Origin: Symbiodinium natans
Lineage: Eukaryota; Sar; Dinophyceae; Suessiales; Symbiodiniaceae
Direction of reading: 5' to 3'
Length of the DNA: 64,000 bases
NCBI GenBank assembly: GCA_905221605.1
Contig: CAJNDS010001213.1
Span: 562,879-626,878 of the forward strand
The notes under the pieces were generated by a model. The model was not told the origin of the DNA and did no database searches. It worked only from the letters and a program-made list of their open reading frames with translations. The translations under genes and the position numbers were made by a program. Shown here in pieces: positions 13,580 through 26,031 of this stretch. Each line of letters begins with the position of its first letter. Position 1 is the first letter of the stretch.

Positions 13580-14572
13580 GCAAGTTTCAGAACAAGCTCC
13601 AGCAGATCTAGGTCATTCGCCTCCACGGAATCGAGTCGTTGCCCACTGTTTCCTTTGGCAGGGGGATCTTCCAATGTGAAGCGTGAACTCGGCACCACAG
13701 AACAGCAGCAGCAACAAGAGCAGGAAAAAGAACAGGCCGGGCTGGCCAACCGCTGCTTCGTCAACATTAGCCTCTGATGGCATGCCTACGCAATGTACTA
13801 CTTTCCTGAAACATAATTGATGCTGGCCTTGGATGTCTGCGGCGCCAAGACATCTGCCACTACATCAGCAGTTCCTGTGAAGACTCAGCTTCAGAACAGA
13901 TTGCGCAAGGCGCGGCTTGTCAAGATCTGAAAGCACTGAAATTTCACCAGCCTGAGTCAGATTCGTCCTGCCGCAGCGTGGCGACATCACTCAAGTGACT
14001 TAAGTGACTTAAGTGCAACAAGGCAAACGAGAAAGAGGCCTTGCTCCGCCCAGGCGAGCCCTGAGCTGGCAGATCCTTCGATGGATGTCGAGTGATACTG
14101 AGTGAAACTCAATCCTTCAGAGAATCTCAGAATCCTTCCTCAAGGTGAATCTCCGGATGCAGTGAGCGCCAAGCAGCAAGCAACAAAGCTTTTTGTTGCA
14201 CAACACATCACTCTCCTCCAGAAGATCAGCTTCTGTGCGAGCACAGCCTGGCCCGACGAAGGAATCGCTGAGACCGTGCTGTTGCCGTGCATTGGTCGAA
14301 GATGGCAAATGCGCTGCCAAAAGTGGCAAAGATGTGACAGAGCGTGACACGCATGGACATTCTGCATGAGGCACAGGCCTCGTGGGTCACTTCCACCCGA
14401 GCTCAGCAGCCTGTCCTGGCAAAGGCAAGATGAGATTGCGTAAGCAAAATATGAACACATGGTGATACATACATACACACACTCATACACCCATCAGTAC
14501 AGACAAGCAGAATCTGCTGAAACCCCAGGCTCTTCGTAAGCCGTAGAGCTTATCAATGCCGGTATAGTAGAC

Positions 14573-14660
14573 ACAGAGAGAGCGAGAGCGAGAGCGAGAG
14601 AGAGAGAGAGAGGGAGCGGGAGAGACAGAGAGAGGAGATGGGATGAAATGAGAGAAAGAG
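14573..14660. repeat. GA-rich purine tract
   Basis: Nearly pure GA/GAGA sequence on the plus strand, a low-complexity purine tract in non-coding DNA. Confidence 0.85.
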
Positions 14661-15772
14661 AGATGGACTCATACACACACTGCTATGAAGGTTTAAAACG
14701 TGGCCGAGGAGGAGTTGGGTTGGATGTTTAACTAAGGTCAAGTGAGGTTATACACCCCACTCTTTGGGAGTTTCTGGCTGACCCTGGAACCACTCTCGTG
14801 GACAGAGAACTGCCGTCTGCTCAAGACTTTCCTCACTTGTGCAACGTGGGCTTAAGGCGTAGATGTAGAAACCAGGGTTCAGAGATGTCGCTCAGCTCCC
14901 TCCAGTTTTTAAGCCCCTCCTGGTTTTTATCCCTGGGCCCCGACCCCGCCTCTTAGCATGCCGAGTTACCAGGAAAAGTTCACGTACTGCCTCTAAAAAG
15001 ATTGCAAAGCTGGCCGCCCTCCACATATCTTAAATTTCTGAACCGTAACTTGTCAAAATGTATCCATGTGGTACCAGCATGCACCGCTGGCCTCCGCCGC
15101 AGCCATGCCCGGCATACCAACCACAACATCTTCAAAGTCGTCGCTCGCTGCTGGGTGCGGGTTGGCCTCACGCACTGAACAACTGCTTGCTGGGCAATGT
15201 TGCGGCATGGGGCTCCCGGCAGACTGCTGAAAGAAGTTAGAGTTTGCAGGCTGGCTGAAGATGGACACTCGCTCACGCTTTGGCCTCACATGTTGGCAAT
15301 GTTGACCCAAGGCACATAATGACGAACTCCTGCCTGGGTTTCTTGGTGGTGCTGAGGTCGGCGTTGCTCAGAAGATTTTTCACTGCAATGTTTCTCGCCA
15401 CCTGTTCACCGCCAAACAAACTCAAAGCCCAGCCTTCTGTTGCTTGCTTTGAGGTCCCTGCCTTCTCAGCAGCAGCGTCCTGGAGCCTGCGTCGCAATTC
15501 CGTGACTGAATTGCACGTAGCGGTTCCACACAAAATCCAATGGCCTCTCTTGTTTATCGACAATTCGATCTTCCTGCACCCAGCCAGTGAGTCAAAAAGA
15601 CGGCGCTGACGTCTAAACGTAGCTGGGCAATTTGTACGAGCCTTTGTACCAGGGTACGCATAACTAGAAAACACAAACCCAGAGCTTGGCAATGACAGGT
15701 GACACTGGCACGAAAGTGCTGGCCCCATCCTCCCTGCTTGCTTCAGGACGCTTGTCTTTATGCACATCTACT

Positions 15773-15794
15773 TCTTTTTTTGGGGGGGGGGGGG
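15773..15794. repeat. T run followed by a G run
   Basis: A T homopolymer is directly followed by a G homopolymer, interrupted only by one A near the end. A low-complexity tract. Confidence 0.85.
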
Positions 15795-16426
15795 AGGCAT
15801 TGGACACTTGCCTCCAGCTTGCCATCAAACTGGCCAGTGCTGTCACGCAGATCTCGTTCACGGGTGGCTGCTCGGACCTGGCACAGACTTCGATGCAGTG
15901 CCATAGCAAGTGAGGGTCTGCGCCAGTCTACTGACTTCTGGCTTGACAGCATCTGCTGGTTTCCTCCATCCAACCACAACGTCGATGCCTATCTTTGCAT
16001 TGCAGCAGGTTTTCAGTGTGATCGCGGACTGCGTGCATCTTGCAACGGTCAGATAGCTTGAAACATGTCAGCAGCTCGTTCCTCCCTTGCCTGGATCCTG
16101 ATACATTCAAGACATGTCACAGCACCGTTGTGTTTGGAAGCTGCAGGCTGACGCCACGGACACAGTAACACATGCGAACTCAAGCAACAGAGCACAACAG
16201 CAACACATCTCTAAAAAATCTGTTCTGATGTCGGGGCCATCTTCTAGCGACACATCTGCGGAAGGCCTTGAGCACCTGATGAGCCGTCGCTGAGCCGGAC
16301 CTGGCAGCAACAGGAGATGTGTGTGTGTGTGACAGGCTCTGACAGACATCTTTCTCTTCAGTGACCTGGTCTTTCTCTGAGGCCGGGCAAGGACTGTTGG
16401 ACCTAAGCTGCACAGGAGTCGATCAG

Positions 16427-16447
16427 TTTGAGCCAAAAACTCTACGA
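16427..16447 (-). other. sequence resembling a relic dinoflagellate spliced leader
   Basis: Read on the minus strand, this 21-mer matches 16 of 21 positions of the dinoflagellate spliced-leader exon as I recall it, including the run TTTTGGCTCAA. Relic leaders are known to be embedded upstream of retroposed genes in dinoflagellate genomes. A match this good could still occur by chance in a window of this size. Confidence 0.25.
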
Positions 16448-17136
16448 GCATTGCCTGCACATGCTTCTCAGGAGTCTGGCCGGACAGAGACTCCGGAGGT
16501 TCGGTGCCACGTCTGGGCCTTCGGACATCTTTTGTGCCTCTGTGCCTAAAGCCATCGGCCACATGTTGTCGCTGCACCTCCCGTTCTGCATTTGCGACCT
16601 GTGCCTGAACAGCACAAACAATCCGCACAAAATCAGCACAAGACCACATAAGATCTCGCACTCAGCTGGGTCTCCCACCGCACAAGGGCTGCTGGATCGC
16701 AGCGGCCTAGAAAGCCACAATCCGGCACTCTCACAACCGATCCATGCCGGTGTGCTTTGGTCTGCTGGCGCCTGTCATTCCTCTCTCCTGGGCAGGGGCT
16801 TTGCTTGACAATCTACAGTTGCACTGGGCAGCAGCGAACCACGTGAAGCTTCTTACCTGCCGCCCCTGCATTTGCAGAATGAAATCCGCTCGAACGACAT
16901 ATTGGTGTGATCTGCTGGGCCAAGCCATCTCAAGCGCGAACGTGAAACAGTTTCCGGAGCAGGCACACCCGCCGAAACCAAAATTTTGACAGCACCTTTT
17001 GCAGGGTGCAGTTCTGAAGCAGGCTCGAAACTTGCAGGAACTAAGCCCCCTAATCCTCGTAGTCAGGAACTCATTCCGAAGTAGTGAAAATCAACACACA
17101 TCTGCAACATCCCCACTGCAGCCACAGCCGGTTGTC

Positions 17137-17764
17137 TTATCTGGCTGTCCTGCGAGTGTGGACGTTGGGCTGGGTGCCGCCTGGCATCTCAAGATCTCCA
17201 CATATTGCTGAACAGCACCCTGCTTGAGCACGGTTTTGGAGCGCAACCCACATGCCACCATTCGCTGCCTTCACGGTGACAGACCACCGCAGCAAAACGT
17301 CCTTCACCGCTTCTCGGACTGCGCGAACCTCATCGGTTGCTGGTTTGGCGAACTCGGCACACGGCTCACGCATGTCGTCCAGTTCAACCAGTTCACAACA
17401 TGTGCAAGCACCTTGTCATCTCGCAAGCCCTCCATCATAGCAGAAAGCCGCTTCTGCAAGGGCGTTGGGCGGGTCGACCTCGAGCTACCACAGGTGCGGC
17501 TCACGTGTGCACAGCACACCATCAAAGCTGGTATGCCTGGTGCGGCGACGCATTAACGGAAAGGTGCTGGCGGACTTGGAGGTGTGGCGATCTGAAGCGA
17601 TGGGCCAAGCTCCGCATGGTCGCCAACAGCTTGCAACACTTCCACAGCCTGCAGATCACAGATTTGCGGTACAGACGCTTCAAGCCAATAGACCGTGTGG
17701 TGCCTGCTTGCGGGTCTGCCAGTCGGATGTCGAATTCAAACATATCTCCAAGCCTCGAAGGCAC
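17137..17764 (-). CDS. exon-like segments of an unidentified host gene
   Basis: Minus-strand pieces at about 17764-17650 (contain MFEFDIRLADPQAGTTRSIG) and about 17470-17230 (contain LQKRLSAMMEGLRDDKVLAH and, in the next frame, PATDEVRAVREAVKDVLLRW) look like soluble helical protein. The frame change within 17400-17380 would need a tiny intron, a frameshift or a sequence error. No family was recognised. Confidence 0.22.
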
Positions 17765-18851
17765 TGTTTTCTGTAGGGCAAAGCTGTTGGTAGATTATGG
17801 CTCTCTGGGCACTGGACAAGGCATCAGGGATGGCAGCACTTCATCAAAGTCAGTGAGGCTGACAGCCTTCACAGCAAGGCTTCATATAGGCCAGGATGAC
17901 AAACGCTGAGGCTGCAACACAACGCTGCTAAGACTAGTGAATCAAACCACGCTCAAAAAAAAAGCTCTCCTGCATCACGTGGATGCAAGCGCTCAGTAGC
18001 TGTGGCCGCGCCATTGCGAGCGGCAAACTGAGATGCTGCACCTGAGAGAGGAACCAGAGAGGCGAGGACTGCTACAGGTGCCCCTGACCAGCAGCTAAAC
18101 GATCCAATGACCAAGTATGACCAACGCGATGATGCTCCGGGGCTTGGACCAAACGTGCAACAAGACGTCCCAAATTCTCGTTCAGGACAGCTGGTGGAGA
18201 TCCCTGGAGTGCAAAATTCATTACAGCGTGATTTCAGGAAACGCTGCTGGACCGCATCCTGGATGACTGCGCAGATGCAAGATGCCGCGCCGATCTGTAC
18301 CTGGAAGTGGAAGTCCAATGGATCAACCCCCTCCCCCACAATGCTGAAAGAACAAGCCCAGGCTGACCCACTTGTTGTGTTCGGTTAGAGAGGCGAAGAG
18401 AGGCTTGAGCAGTGTCGCAAAGACCGGCGACCCATCAGCCTGGCAGAAACCGCAGCATGCTTGGTAGATTGGTTCCCGTAGAAGTTCTAAAGAGAAAACA
18501 TCACAAGCCGGGCACACATCCACCACGAGCGCCCGTGTGAGTCTAAACACCTAAGTGTGATGGAAAGCACGGGCACCACAATGCACATGTGCGACATGAC
18601 GGGACTGCAAGGGACCGCATATGCCCAGACCATCCCAGACCTGTCTCGATCCCTTTCCCGGCCGAAGGCGTGCAGGGGCGGAGGGGGGATCGAAAGCATG
18701 GATCTTGGCCGCTTTCTTCTATCCCAACAAACTTGCCCAACCTCTGGTTGCCTGGTTGCGCAGCTGCTGTATTGAACTGTATGGGGCAGCCGTCGAAGCG
18801 TGCCGCGACACTGTGGCGCAGTGACAGGTGATCATGCTCCAACCTTCCAAT

Positions 18852-19010
18852 GCGTGCGTGTGCGCGTGCGCGCGTGCGCGTGCGGGCGTGCGCGTGCGCG
18901 CGTGCGCGTGAGCGCGTGCGCGCGTGCGCGTGTGCGTGCGCGTGCGCGTGCGCGTTCGTGGGTGTTCATGGTGGGTTGTGTTTGTGTGTTTGTGTGTGTG
19001 TGTGTCAAGC
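18852..19010. repeat. alternating purine-pyrimidine tract (GTGCGC/GT)
   Basis: About 110 bp of almost strictly alternating GTGCGC-type sequence followed by GT repeats. Such sequence can form left-handed DNA under torsion. It creates spurious Arg/Val/Cys/Ala frames in all phases. Confidence 0.85.
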
Positions 19011-19360
19011 CTACGTTTATCAGAGCACGTTGATTGAGGATGCATTTCCAGGGTATAAGCGTTCTGATCTTTAGACGCAGGTGGTGGTCCGTGGTGCCGG
19101 TGCATGAGCATTAGGAGCGCGAGACCATCTTGTTCGGGCCACCATAGTTGCGTACAGGCCGTGTCGCGCATACTCAGTTCAAGCCACCTCAACCTAAGCG
19201 GGCCTCACGGCATAAGCACAGAGACGCCCCGGTGGTACTAGTATGCGCAAGCTCTGAGATTCTCTGAGAGGAAGGGCAGTGCAACTTGTCACAGCATGGT
19301 CGACCCCAAAAGCCCCACTTAGTATTATGTGGACTGAGCGAAGTGACCTCGGTTAACCTC

Positions 19361-20640
19361 TCACCGAGCAGATCCGAGCAGATCCGAGCGAGCGTGCCGT
19401 CTCGGCACAGGCTTCTCGCAGGTGAAGGTCTGCATCCTGCGCACGCGATGTACCGACAGAAATTGAGCGAGAAAATCAGTCACGACATCTCTCCCCTCTC
19501 CTGCAGTCGAGTCAGGACCACTTGCAGCATACGCTGAAGGAGAGGGATGACCTCGCGGCATCTCCCTAAGGGTCCACATGCAATGCCCGCATCCTTCTCC
19601 ACGCTTGGTAAGCTCGGCTTGGGGCTGCGTCTCCGTGGAGCTCAGCCAGCAGACCAAGCAGCTTGACACCTTCCACTATAAGATCTTCCCCCTCCACCCT
19701 TACACTTCCCCGGAATCCAAGTCTGTGAGCCAGGCTCTCGCACCGACCCAGCGGCTTCAAATTCGTGCCGGCCTTTGGAAGATTTTTGGAAGTTCGAGCG
19801 CATTCGTGCTCGCTCGGGCTCGGGCCTCGCCGATGGAAGCAATCACCATTGGAAACCTTGGCACGACTTTGGCATGGGCAGAGCCACTTTGAACGGAACG
19901 TAACTCCCTTCTGCCGGTGAATGACGCAACGGCAAGAATCAAGATTGACTTCAGATGCAGAAACTGGTCGGAGGCTGCGGCCAATCGGGATACAGTGTTT
20001 GAAGAAACCTCAGGGTCCAGGGCATGCCATTTGATTCCTCCTTCCATCCTGCCGTGATGGCTCTGCAGCAATATCTTCAAAACCGCTGTGCCCTGCACTC
20101 CCTGATTTCCTCAATGCCGGCACGTTGTGTGTCCTGCCCCAGTTGCATTCGCAAGCACTGCCACAAGACTCACCAGACGCTAAGAACCTACTGCGCAAAG
20201 GAAAAACTCTGCCTGGTCATTGAGGCGGCTGAGCGCAAAGTCCAGCTTCGTCTTGAGTTCAGCAAGGGCCTCTGAACAGCTGCGGGGCGTGCAACTAAAA
20301 AAACCAGAGAAAGGCAGGAGTCGCCAATACAGACGAGGTTCCTGGATTAACGGCGCCAGTGCTTTTCGCCCAAAGAAGCAACATGAAGCGTGCCTCCTTG
20401 CTCTCACGGTTGCCATATCGAGAAGCTGCCGTTGACCTGAAGTGGGAGTTCGTGACGGCAAGCCAAGGCCGAATTCCGACATATCTTACATATTTTCGGC
20501 TCCCAACGCTGCCACAGGAGAGACCACCATCTTTTATGCGAAGCCGCCTGAGCGATAGCGTCACAACCGGATGGCAGTCGCAAGTCTGCTGCACCCTCAA
20601 GCATTTCCAAGCGTTCCGCGGTTTCGAGGGACAGCATCAG
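19361..20640 (-). CDS. exon-like segments of an unidentified multi-exon host gene
   Basis: Minus-strand pieces lie at about 20635-20530 (SLETAERLEMLEGAADLRL), 20275-20205 (EALAELKTKLDFALSRLNDQ, ending in AG|GC), about 20040-19930 (EVSSNTVSRLAAASDQFLHL), 19745-19600 (VRVEGEDLIVEGVKLLGLLA) and 19500-19370 (RDVVTDFLAQFLSVHRVRRM). They share strand and style and lie just downstream of the PfkB-type kinase, as expected in a one-directional gene array. The family is unknown and the joins are not fully worked out. Confidence 0.28.
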
Positions 20641-21180
20641 TCATCCACATGACATGATTTGGCAGGATTTCTGTAATGCTTTGGGCTGTAAGGCTGTACT
20701 TGCTGGAATTGACTTCAGAGAAGAAACAGATGACGGCAACGAGGTCAAATGTCGTTGTCTTTGGCGGCATAGGGTGTTGTGTCAAAAGGTGTCCGCAAAC
20801 ATAAGGTCGACTTGAGTCGCTCATCGAAGCACATGCTGCTCTGAAGCGGGGAGCTGCAGTCGAAGTTAATGTTGGCAGACATAACTGGATGCATTCACCA
20901 GGGCAGAGTCTGCAGCCTAGTAACCCACATGCCGTTTTTTTCCAGCGGCTCACGGCTTGAATCAAGCCTCGGGTAGCCATCTCGTGCTCGTCGGCTGGGG
21001 CAAACAACTCTGTTGCCACCGTTTACCTGGTAGTCGACGTGAGCCCAAGCACACCCTGAGCCGTCACCAGCTTCTTCACGTTGCTGAACCCGGCAATGTA
21101 ACGGCTTCCGTCCGAATCTGTCGGAGGTGTGCACATACGGCGAGCAGAACCAAACGAGTCAGGTCGTGCAGCCGGCATAG

Positions 21181-23310
21181 CTACTCACTCCAAGTCCTCA
21201 GACGAGCAAACCGTTTCAAATCCTCAAATCTGCAGGGAAAGATACGATTCTCCTGCCGAGGGTCGCGAGGACGAACCGGCTCAACACAAGCCCCCTCTCT
21301 CGCCAAGCAGATGCTGGCAACGGCATGACCTTTGCCACATGCCTCAAGTAAGGCCTGCAGCAGATCTGAGGACGGCTGTGCTAAATTACCCTCTAAGCAT
21401 GTCTGCAACACTTTCCATGGGCCGTCCCACCTTCTGTTCTGCGTCTGTGTTCAAGGGCGCCGATTGCGCCAGCCAGGATGACAAGAAGCCTGCAATGAAC
21501 GCGTCACCACAGCCTGTAGCATCCACTATTCCTCGGCTTCAGGCTGCAAAGCGGGCAGCTTCTGCCCAGCACATGTGTAGCACATGTCCAGCATGAAACT
21601 CGCTTCTATCCCGTCAAGCTGCGAGCTGCTGGCTTTGTAGGCACGTAAAGAGCGTGCATACCGTGCCGATAGACAGTGCAACCATGCTCCCCTTGAGTGA
21701 CCACCTTGCAAATCCGTGTGGTGGCTCGATCAACTGCACAGCGCGTGGTTCTCTACGACCAGTGCCAATGCATGAGCATCCGACAACGGTGGCGCCGGGG
21801 AACCTCTTACACCTCGTGCCAAAGCGAACAAAAACTGAACAAAAGGAAAACGTATGCGAACAAAAGCATGCTGCCAACAACGCGCTAGAACGCAAACGCC
21901 CCTTGACATCACAGGCATCGCAATGCATTGAGAGCAAGGAGCAGAGCGCTGATGGAGCGATCTCCCTCGTGGCATAGTGCCGAACAAAGGTGCTCGCCTT
22001 CAGAGATGTTGACCTGCAGGCACACGGCACCCAGCTGAGCAAATCAGGTTTCACGAGCTGACAACCAACAGCAGCCAACGGCATCACTCTGTGCAGCTGG
22101 TCAGCGAACAAGAGGTCCACATGTGGCAGGAACTCCTCCCACCGACGAAGTATGAAGCATGAGGATGAAGAAATGTGAGGAAGCATCGCGGAAGGCGCAC
22201 TGATCCTCCAAATGGTTGCCTTCTCCACACCAGTGCCCGGCGGCATCACATCTGGCCAAGGCGCTATGTTCTATGGCACGGCACAGCGGATTGAGAGAAC
22301 TTCTCTCACCTTCATGTCATGCAAGTTCTCTGCCGAATCAACCTAAGAGAGGCACTGTGTGTTCATGGAGATCGTCATGTTCCGAGCTTTGCAGTTGCGG
22401 ATGAAGTCAGTGAAGTCCTGGCTCTGTAAACCTCCGGCGCCGTGGCACAGTGCAGCAGCAAAGGGATTTACGTAGTCTACCAACGACAGAAAACTCCATG
22501 AGATTCCACGAGATTGCGTGCTGCTGGCCCGGCCACTCGAGTCAAGTTTTTCGAGTGCCCCCCCCCCCTCCCCTCGTGTTGTCTACCTCCACAAGAAAGG
22601 TGGCGCACCAACAGACTCCCCCGCATTCGTTCTTGAAAGGTTCCAGCTTTGCTGACTGCATGGATCGTACCACCTTGGCGCTAGTGCAACCGAAATTTCC
22701 TGAACACAATGTGATTCATGCGACCCACAAACCACAAAGATGTGACGCTGAGCCTTTCATGTTGAAGTAGCCGCCGAGGTGGAAGTGAGTGCATCCTTCC
22801 AGGTGGTCGGCCTGCACCCGGGATACCCGGGTCTCTGACGCGCACGCCGAAACTTCGAACGCAATCTCGCCCCTGACCTGCTCCTGAAGATCCCGTGTTG
22901 TGAGAGCATCGGTTGTGGAATAACAGGAGACGAAGGCGCGGTCAGCAGGTCCAGTAAGGACGATGCACACCGAAGAAGGCAGGCTGCTGAACGTCTTTAT
23001 CGTCTCCGTCGGAAATCCCTGCCCAGCTACTTGCTGCAGCAGCGACTGCCCCAGAGTGTCGTTTCCGACCTTCGTCCACTTATCGAATTCACTGGTGTTC
23101 CACCACTCGGACTCAGCACAGTTCTTGAGATCCCTCTCAGATTCTTTCTTGTCACAAACTCCCCTGAGGCGAGCGCCGCACCAAAGAAGCGAACTCGAGT
23201 CCCCAGAGCGTGCAAATGACGGCCCTGGTTCAGGGCACTGCCCCCAGGGAGCATCTTCACGCTCTCTGCATCCACATCAGAGTCCTTGGAAGATCCGGCC
23301 CTCACATCTC
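21181..23310 (-). CDS. PfkB/ribokinase-family carbohydrate kinase, nine short exons
   Basis: PfkB enzymes phosphorylate sugars or nucleosides with ATP. Minus-strand exons in order are: A, up to about 23310 to 23177 (LPGGSALNQGRHLHALG, the substrate-side GG motif); B, 23069-22878 (VGNDTLGQ and GPADRAFVS); C, 22811-22754 (ADHLEGCTHFHLGGYF); D, 22431 to about 22355 (LQSQDFTDFIRNCKARNM); E, about 22150-22095 (EFLPHVDLLFADQ); F, 22013 to about 21930 (VNISEGEHL); G, 21704 to about 21620 (VVTQGEHGCTVYRHG); H, 21525-21431 (VDATGCGDAFIAGF, signature 2 with the catalytic Asp in GCGD); I, from 21354 (ALLEACGKGHAVASI). The order matches the family throughout. Joins B-C, C-D and H-I keep frame exactly. 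Introns after A and C start with GC, those after B and H with GT. The start codon, exon E edges and the exact end are uncertain. The substrate cannot be told. Confidence 0.88.
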
Positions 23311-23319
23311 AATGACTGC

Positions 23320-26030
23320 AAGAAAGATTCTCCAGGTAATACTGTTGGGTCCAGGGTTTCAGAATGAGGCCATTGGTACAACGCATTCTGTGAAGCCCCT
23401 GAACCAGGCGAGTACGTCTCACAAGCCAGCATCATGTGAATTAGGTGTGGACGAGCATTTAGACAATGACTTGGTTTCAGGCCCACATGGGGAGCTTCTT
23501 CACGGGTGCCACTATGTCAATGAAGATGTCCCCAGTCATGGCGACGCACGGGGGACGCTGCTGGCAGGAAGTCGCCCTTATCATGACTACGAGCACAGCA
23601 AAGCCGAATTGACGCGCAGCTTGCTTACATGTAAAGCACATGACATGCAAAGTAAGCTGAGGCTAATGCTGTGACCGGGGTGGAGCTGGCCGAATGCCAT
23701 CCTTAGCCAATCATGTGCAAATGAACAGGCGTGTGTGCGCATGTGGGCGCGAGCGCGCCCCTCTTTGTGTGCTACTAGTATACCTTTTGGGAGCGGGCGC
23801 GCAAATTGCTGCAGTTTCTGTACTACGTTACTAGTGCATCCATGGTGCGTGCAACAAGTGTTCGGTGCCAACAAGCACCACAGATGCACGTGCCAGCTGG
23901 CCCCATTTGGCCCATGCAGTGCAGCGGTGCATTCTGTTTGAGCAACTACCTTGAGGGCTCTGAGGCTGGCGGTGGGGAACGGATGCCTGAAGCTATCTAC
24001 AGTGGAATAGACCGAATAAGCATATAAGGCCTCCGCGTCAGAATCACCCGCGATGCGGAGCTTCAAGTGTATGGTTCCAGGTTATGCGGCTTGAGGGACA
24101 AACGTGCGAGGGCGGACGGAAACCGCTCAGCTTTCCATGCATGCAAACACAAATCACTGCGTGCTGTATGGCAGTTCCCGGTTCCCAAGTTAATTCGATA
24201 GAACTCTTTTCGCGACTGCACCAGTCTGCCTTCGTAGAGACTCTACATTTTTCTGCATTGCCATGGACGTTTCAGGCAGAACGCGTAGAGGTACGTCCTG
24301 CACCGACTTACGCGAAGCTGTGACTGTCTGCGCAACTTTTAATAACTTTTGGCCTTACCGCAGCGGCAGCCTTGCAGTCGAGCAACACTGCTGCAACAAA
24401 TGCTCCACGCAAGTATGCTACAGCCCCGGCATGACATGGACTGCGTCCTCGTCAGCTGTACAAGGCAAGCCTCTCGATGTCCCTTAAACACTTCCTCCAA
24501 AGCATTTTGCTTGTTGTCGACAAAAGAACAGAAGCAATGTTCACAAGCAGGAGAAGAACAGGTCCTGCGCATTTCTGGCATGGTAGCACGAAGCGGGTCT
24601 GCAGGCGCATCAGGCGCATCCAGTTTCTGCAGTCGCCATCTCCGGATTGTCCGGGCCCTGTGAAGCAAGCCGAAGGGTACGAAAGCTGCTGTTCGCGACA
24701 GCATCTGCAAAATGTCTATACAAGTATCATGGCTTATTTCTTGCTTTTGGTGGGTGTCTGGTTTCTTCTCGGTTACATGGGGCTGCTGCAGCTTCGCTTT
24801 CAGTGCCAAGCTCACTCGGGGCGGCGGATGTGAGGCATTCAAAACACAGGGGCGCAGATGGCACATCGGGCCACGAAAGCTGCGTGCAGCAAGATGCCTT
24901 CTGGCGGAGTCTCGCATGCAAAGCTGAGCGACCGGAGCGAGAATTTGGGAGGAAGGGAAGGGGGAGCTTCTTCCCCACATAGTGCTAGCACATGCCTGCA
25001 CCATGGTTTTTTGCGTTAGGTTCACCCTTGCGATGTGCAAGGCGTGCGGGCCTCGAAACCGATGACCCTTCATCGGTGTTTCCTGTGCTGGCCGAGCGCT
25101 ATCGCCTGATTAGGCCTAGGCGGCATGCATCTTGCAATCGCGAACGATGGCCTTTTGGTGGTTGCGCCTGCCCGCATCGCTCTCGCCTGTAGGTGCTGCC
25201 AATGGACGCTCTGGCCTATGTCCCGTGCGCCTTGGCCAGGAAGCAAACTTTCTCAAATGTACCTCGGCTTCTTGGGGCTCTTGGATGGGTTATCCTCGCA
25301 CGTCCGTTCCAGGGCCGTGCGCGCATGCTCCTCGCGAAGTGCGGAACTGTCGTCGCTTTTTGGGGCCCTCTCTCTTGAGGGGAGTGCTCTTGGAGTGCTT
25401 TAGAATAGAGCGTATAGAATGGCCTTGGAGCGCTTTTGGAGGGTCATGGTGGAATAATGGTTTGGACTGCTCTCGAAGTGGCCTTGGCATGCTCGTGGAG
25501 TGTTCTCGGGGTGCTTTTGAATGCTGAAGTGGTCTTACAACTTAACATCGGCGCATTCCGCGCAAGAATGCAACCTGGTATGGCCTGTGTGTCCCAACAC
25601 CTCCTAGGGCTTGCCTAATACGTACCAGAAATCTCGCACAGTACATGAATCTGGTGTGCATTCATTCTTCCTCGCCTTGGCTCTTGGAGTGGCAAGTCCG
25701 TGATGTTCAAGGGCAGTGTAAGACCTTTGTGCAGCGGAAGCTGTCAGTGTTCTGATTGATGCTCTTACATGCCCTTACTCTGAGGCAGCCTAAGCTTGCA
25801 ACGTTGCTTGTAGAGCTCTACCATTTCGACCTCATGCCTTTCCAGCCTCGTCAGATGATCTTATGAACTTCAACTGCCTGCTACACATTCGCGGGGCAGA
25901 TTTGGCTGAACTCAGACGTCAGCTTTGAGCGGAAGTTCATGTGTCGACAGCTAGCTGCCAAGTCCGCTTGGCGGACCTCTTTTGCCAGCCTCGTGCCAAG
26001 AATACAAAAGACGAAGTCGGCTGTCATCTG
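23320..26030. other. host sequence without a recognised gene
   Basis: A 244-codon minus-strand frame (25073-24339) is the longest here, but it has biased, motif-free sequence and no flanking exon pattern, so I do not call it. Nothing else could be supported. Confidence 0.4.
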
Positions 26031-26031
26031 C

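Noticed and set aside
18719-19192. Arg/Thr/His-rich frame of 157 codons
   Set aside because: Product of the alternating GTGCGC tract in one phase.
24339-25073. 244-codon minus-strand frame
   Set aside because: Biased composition, no motif and no exon boundaries matching the host pattern; a frame this long can occur by chance over this much sequence.
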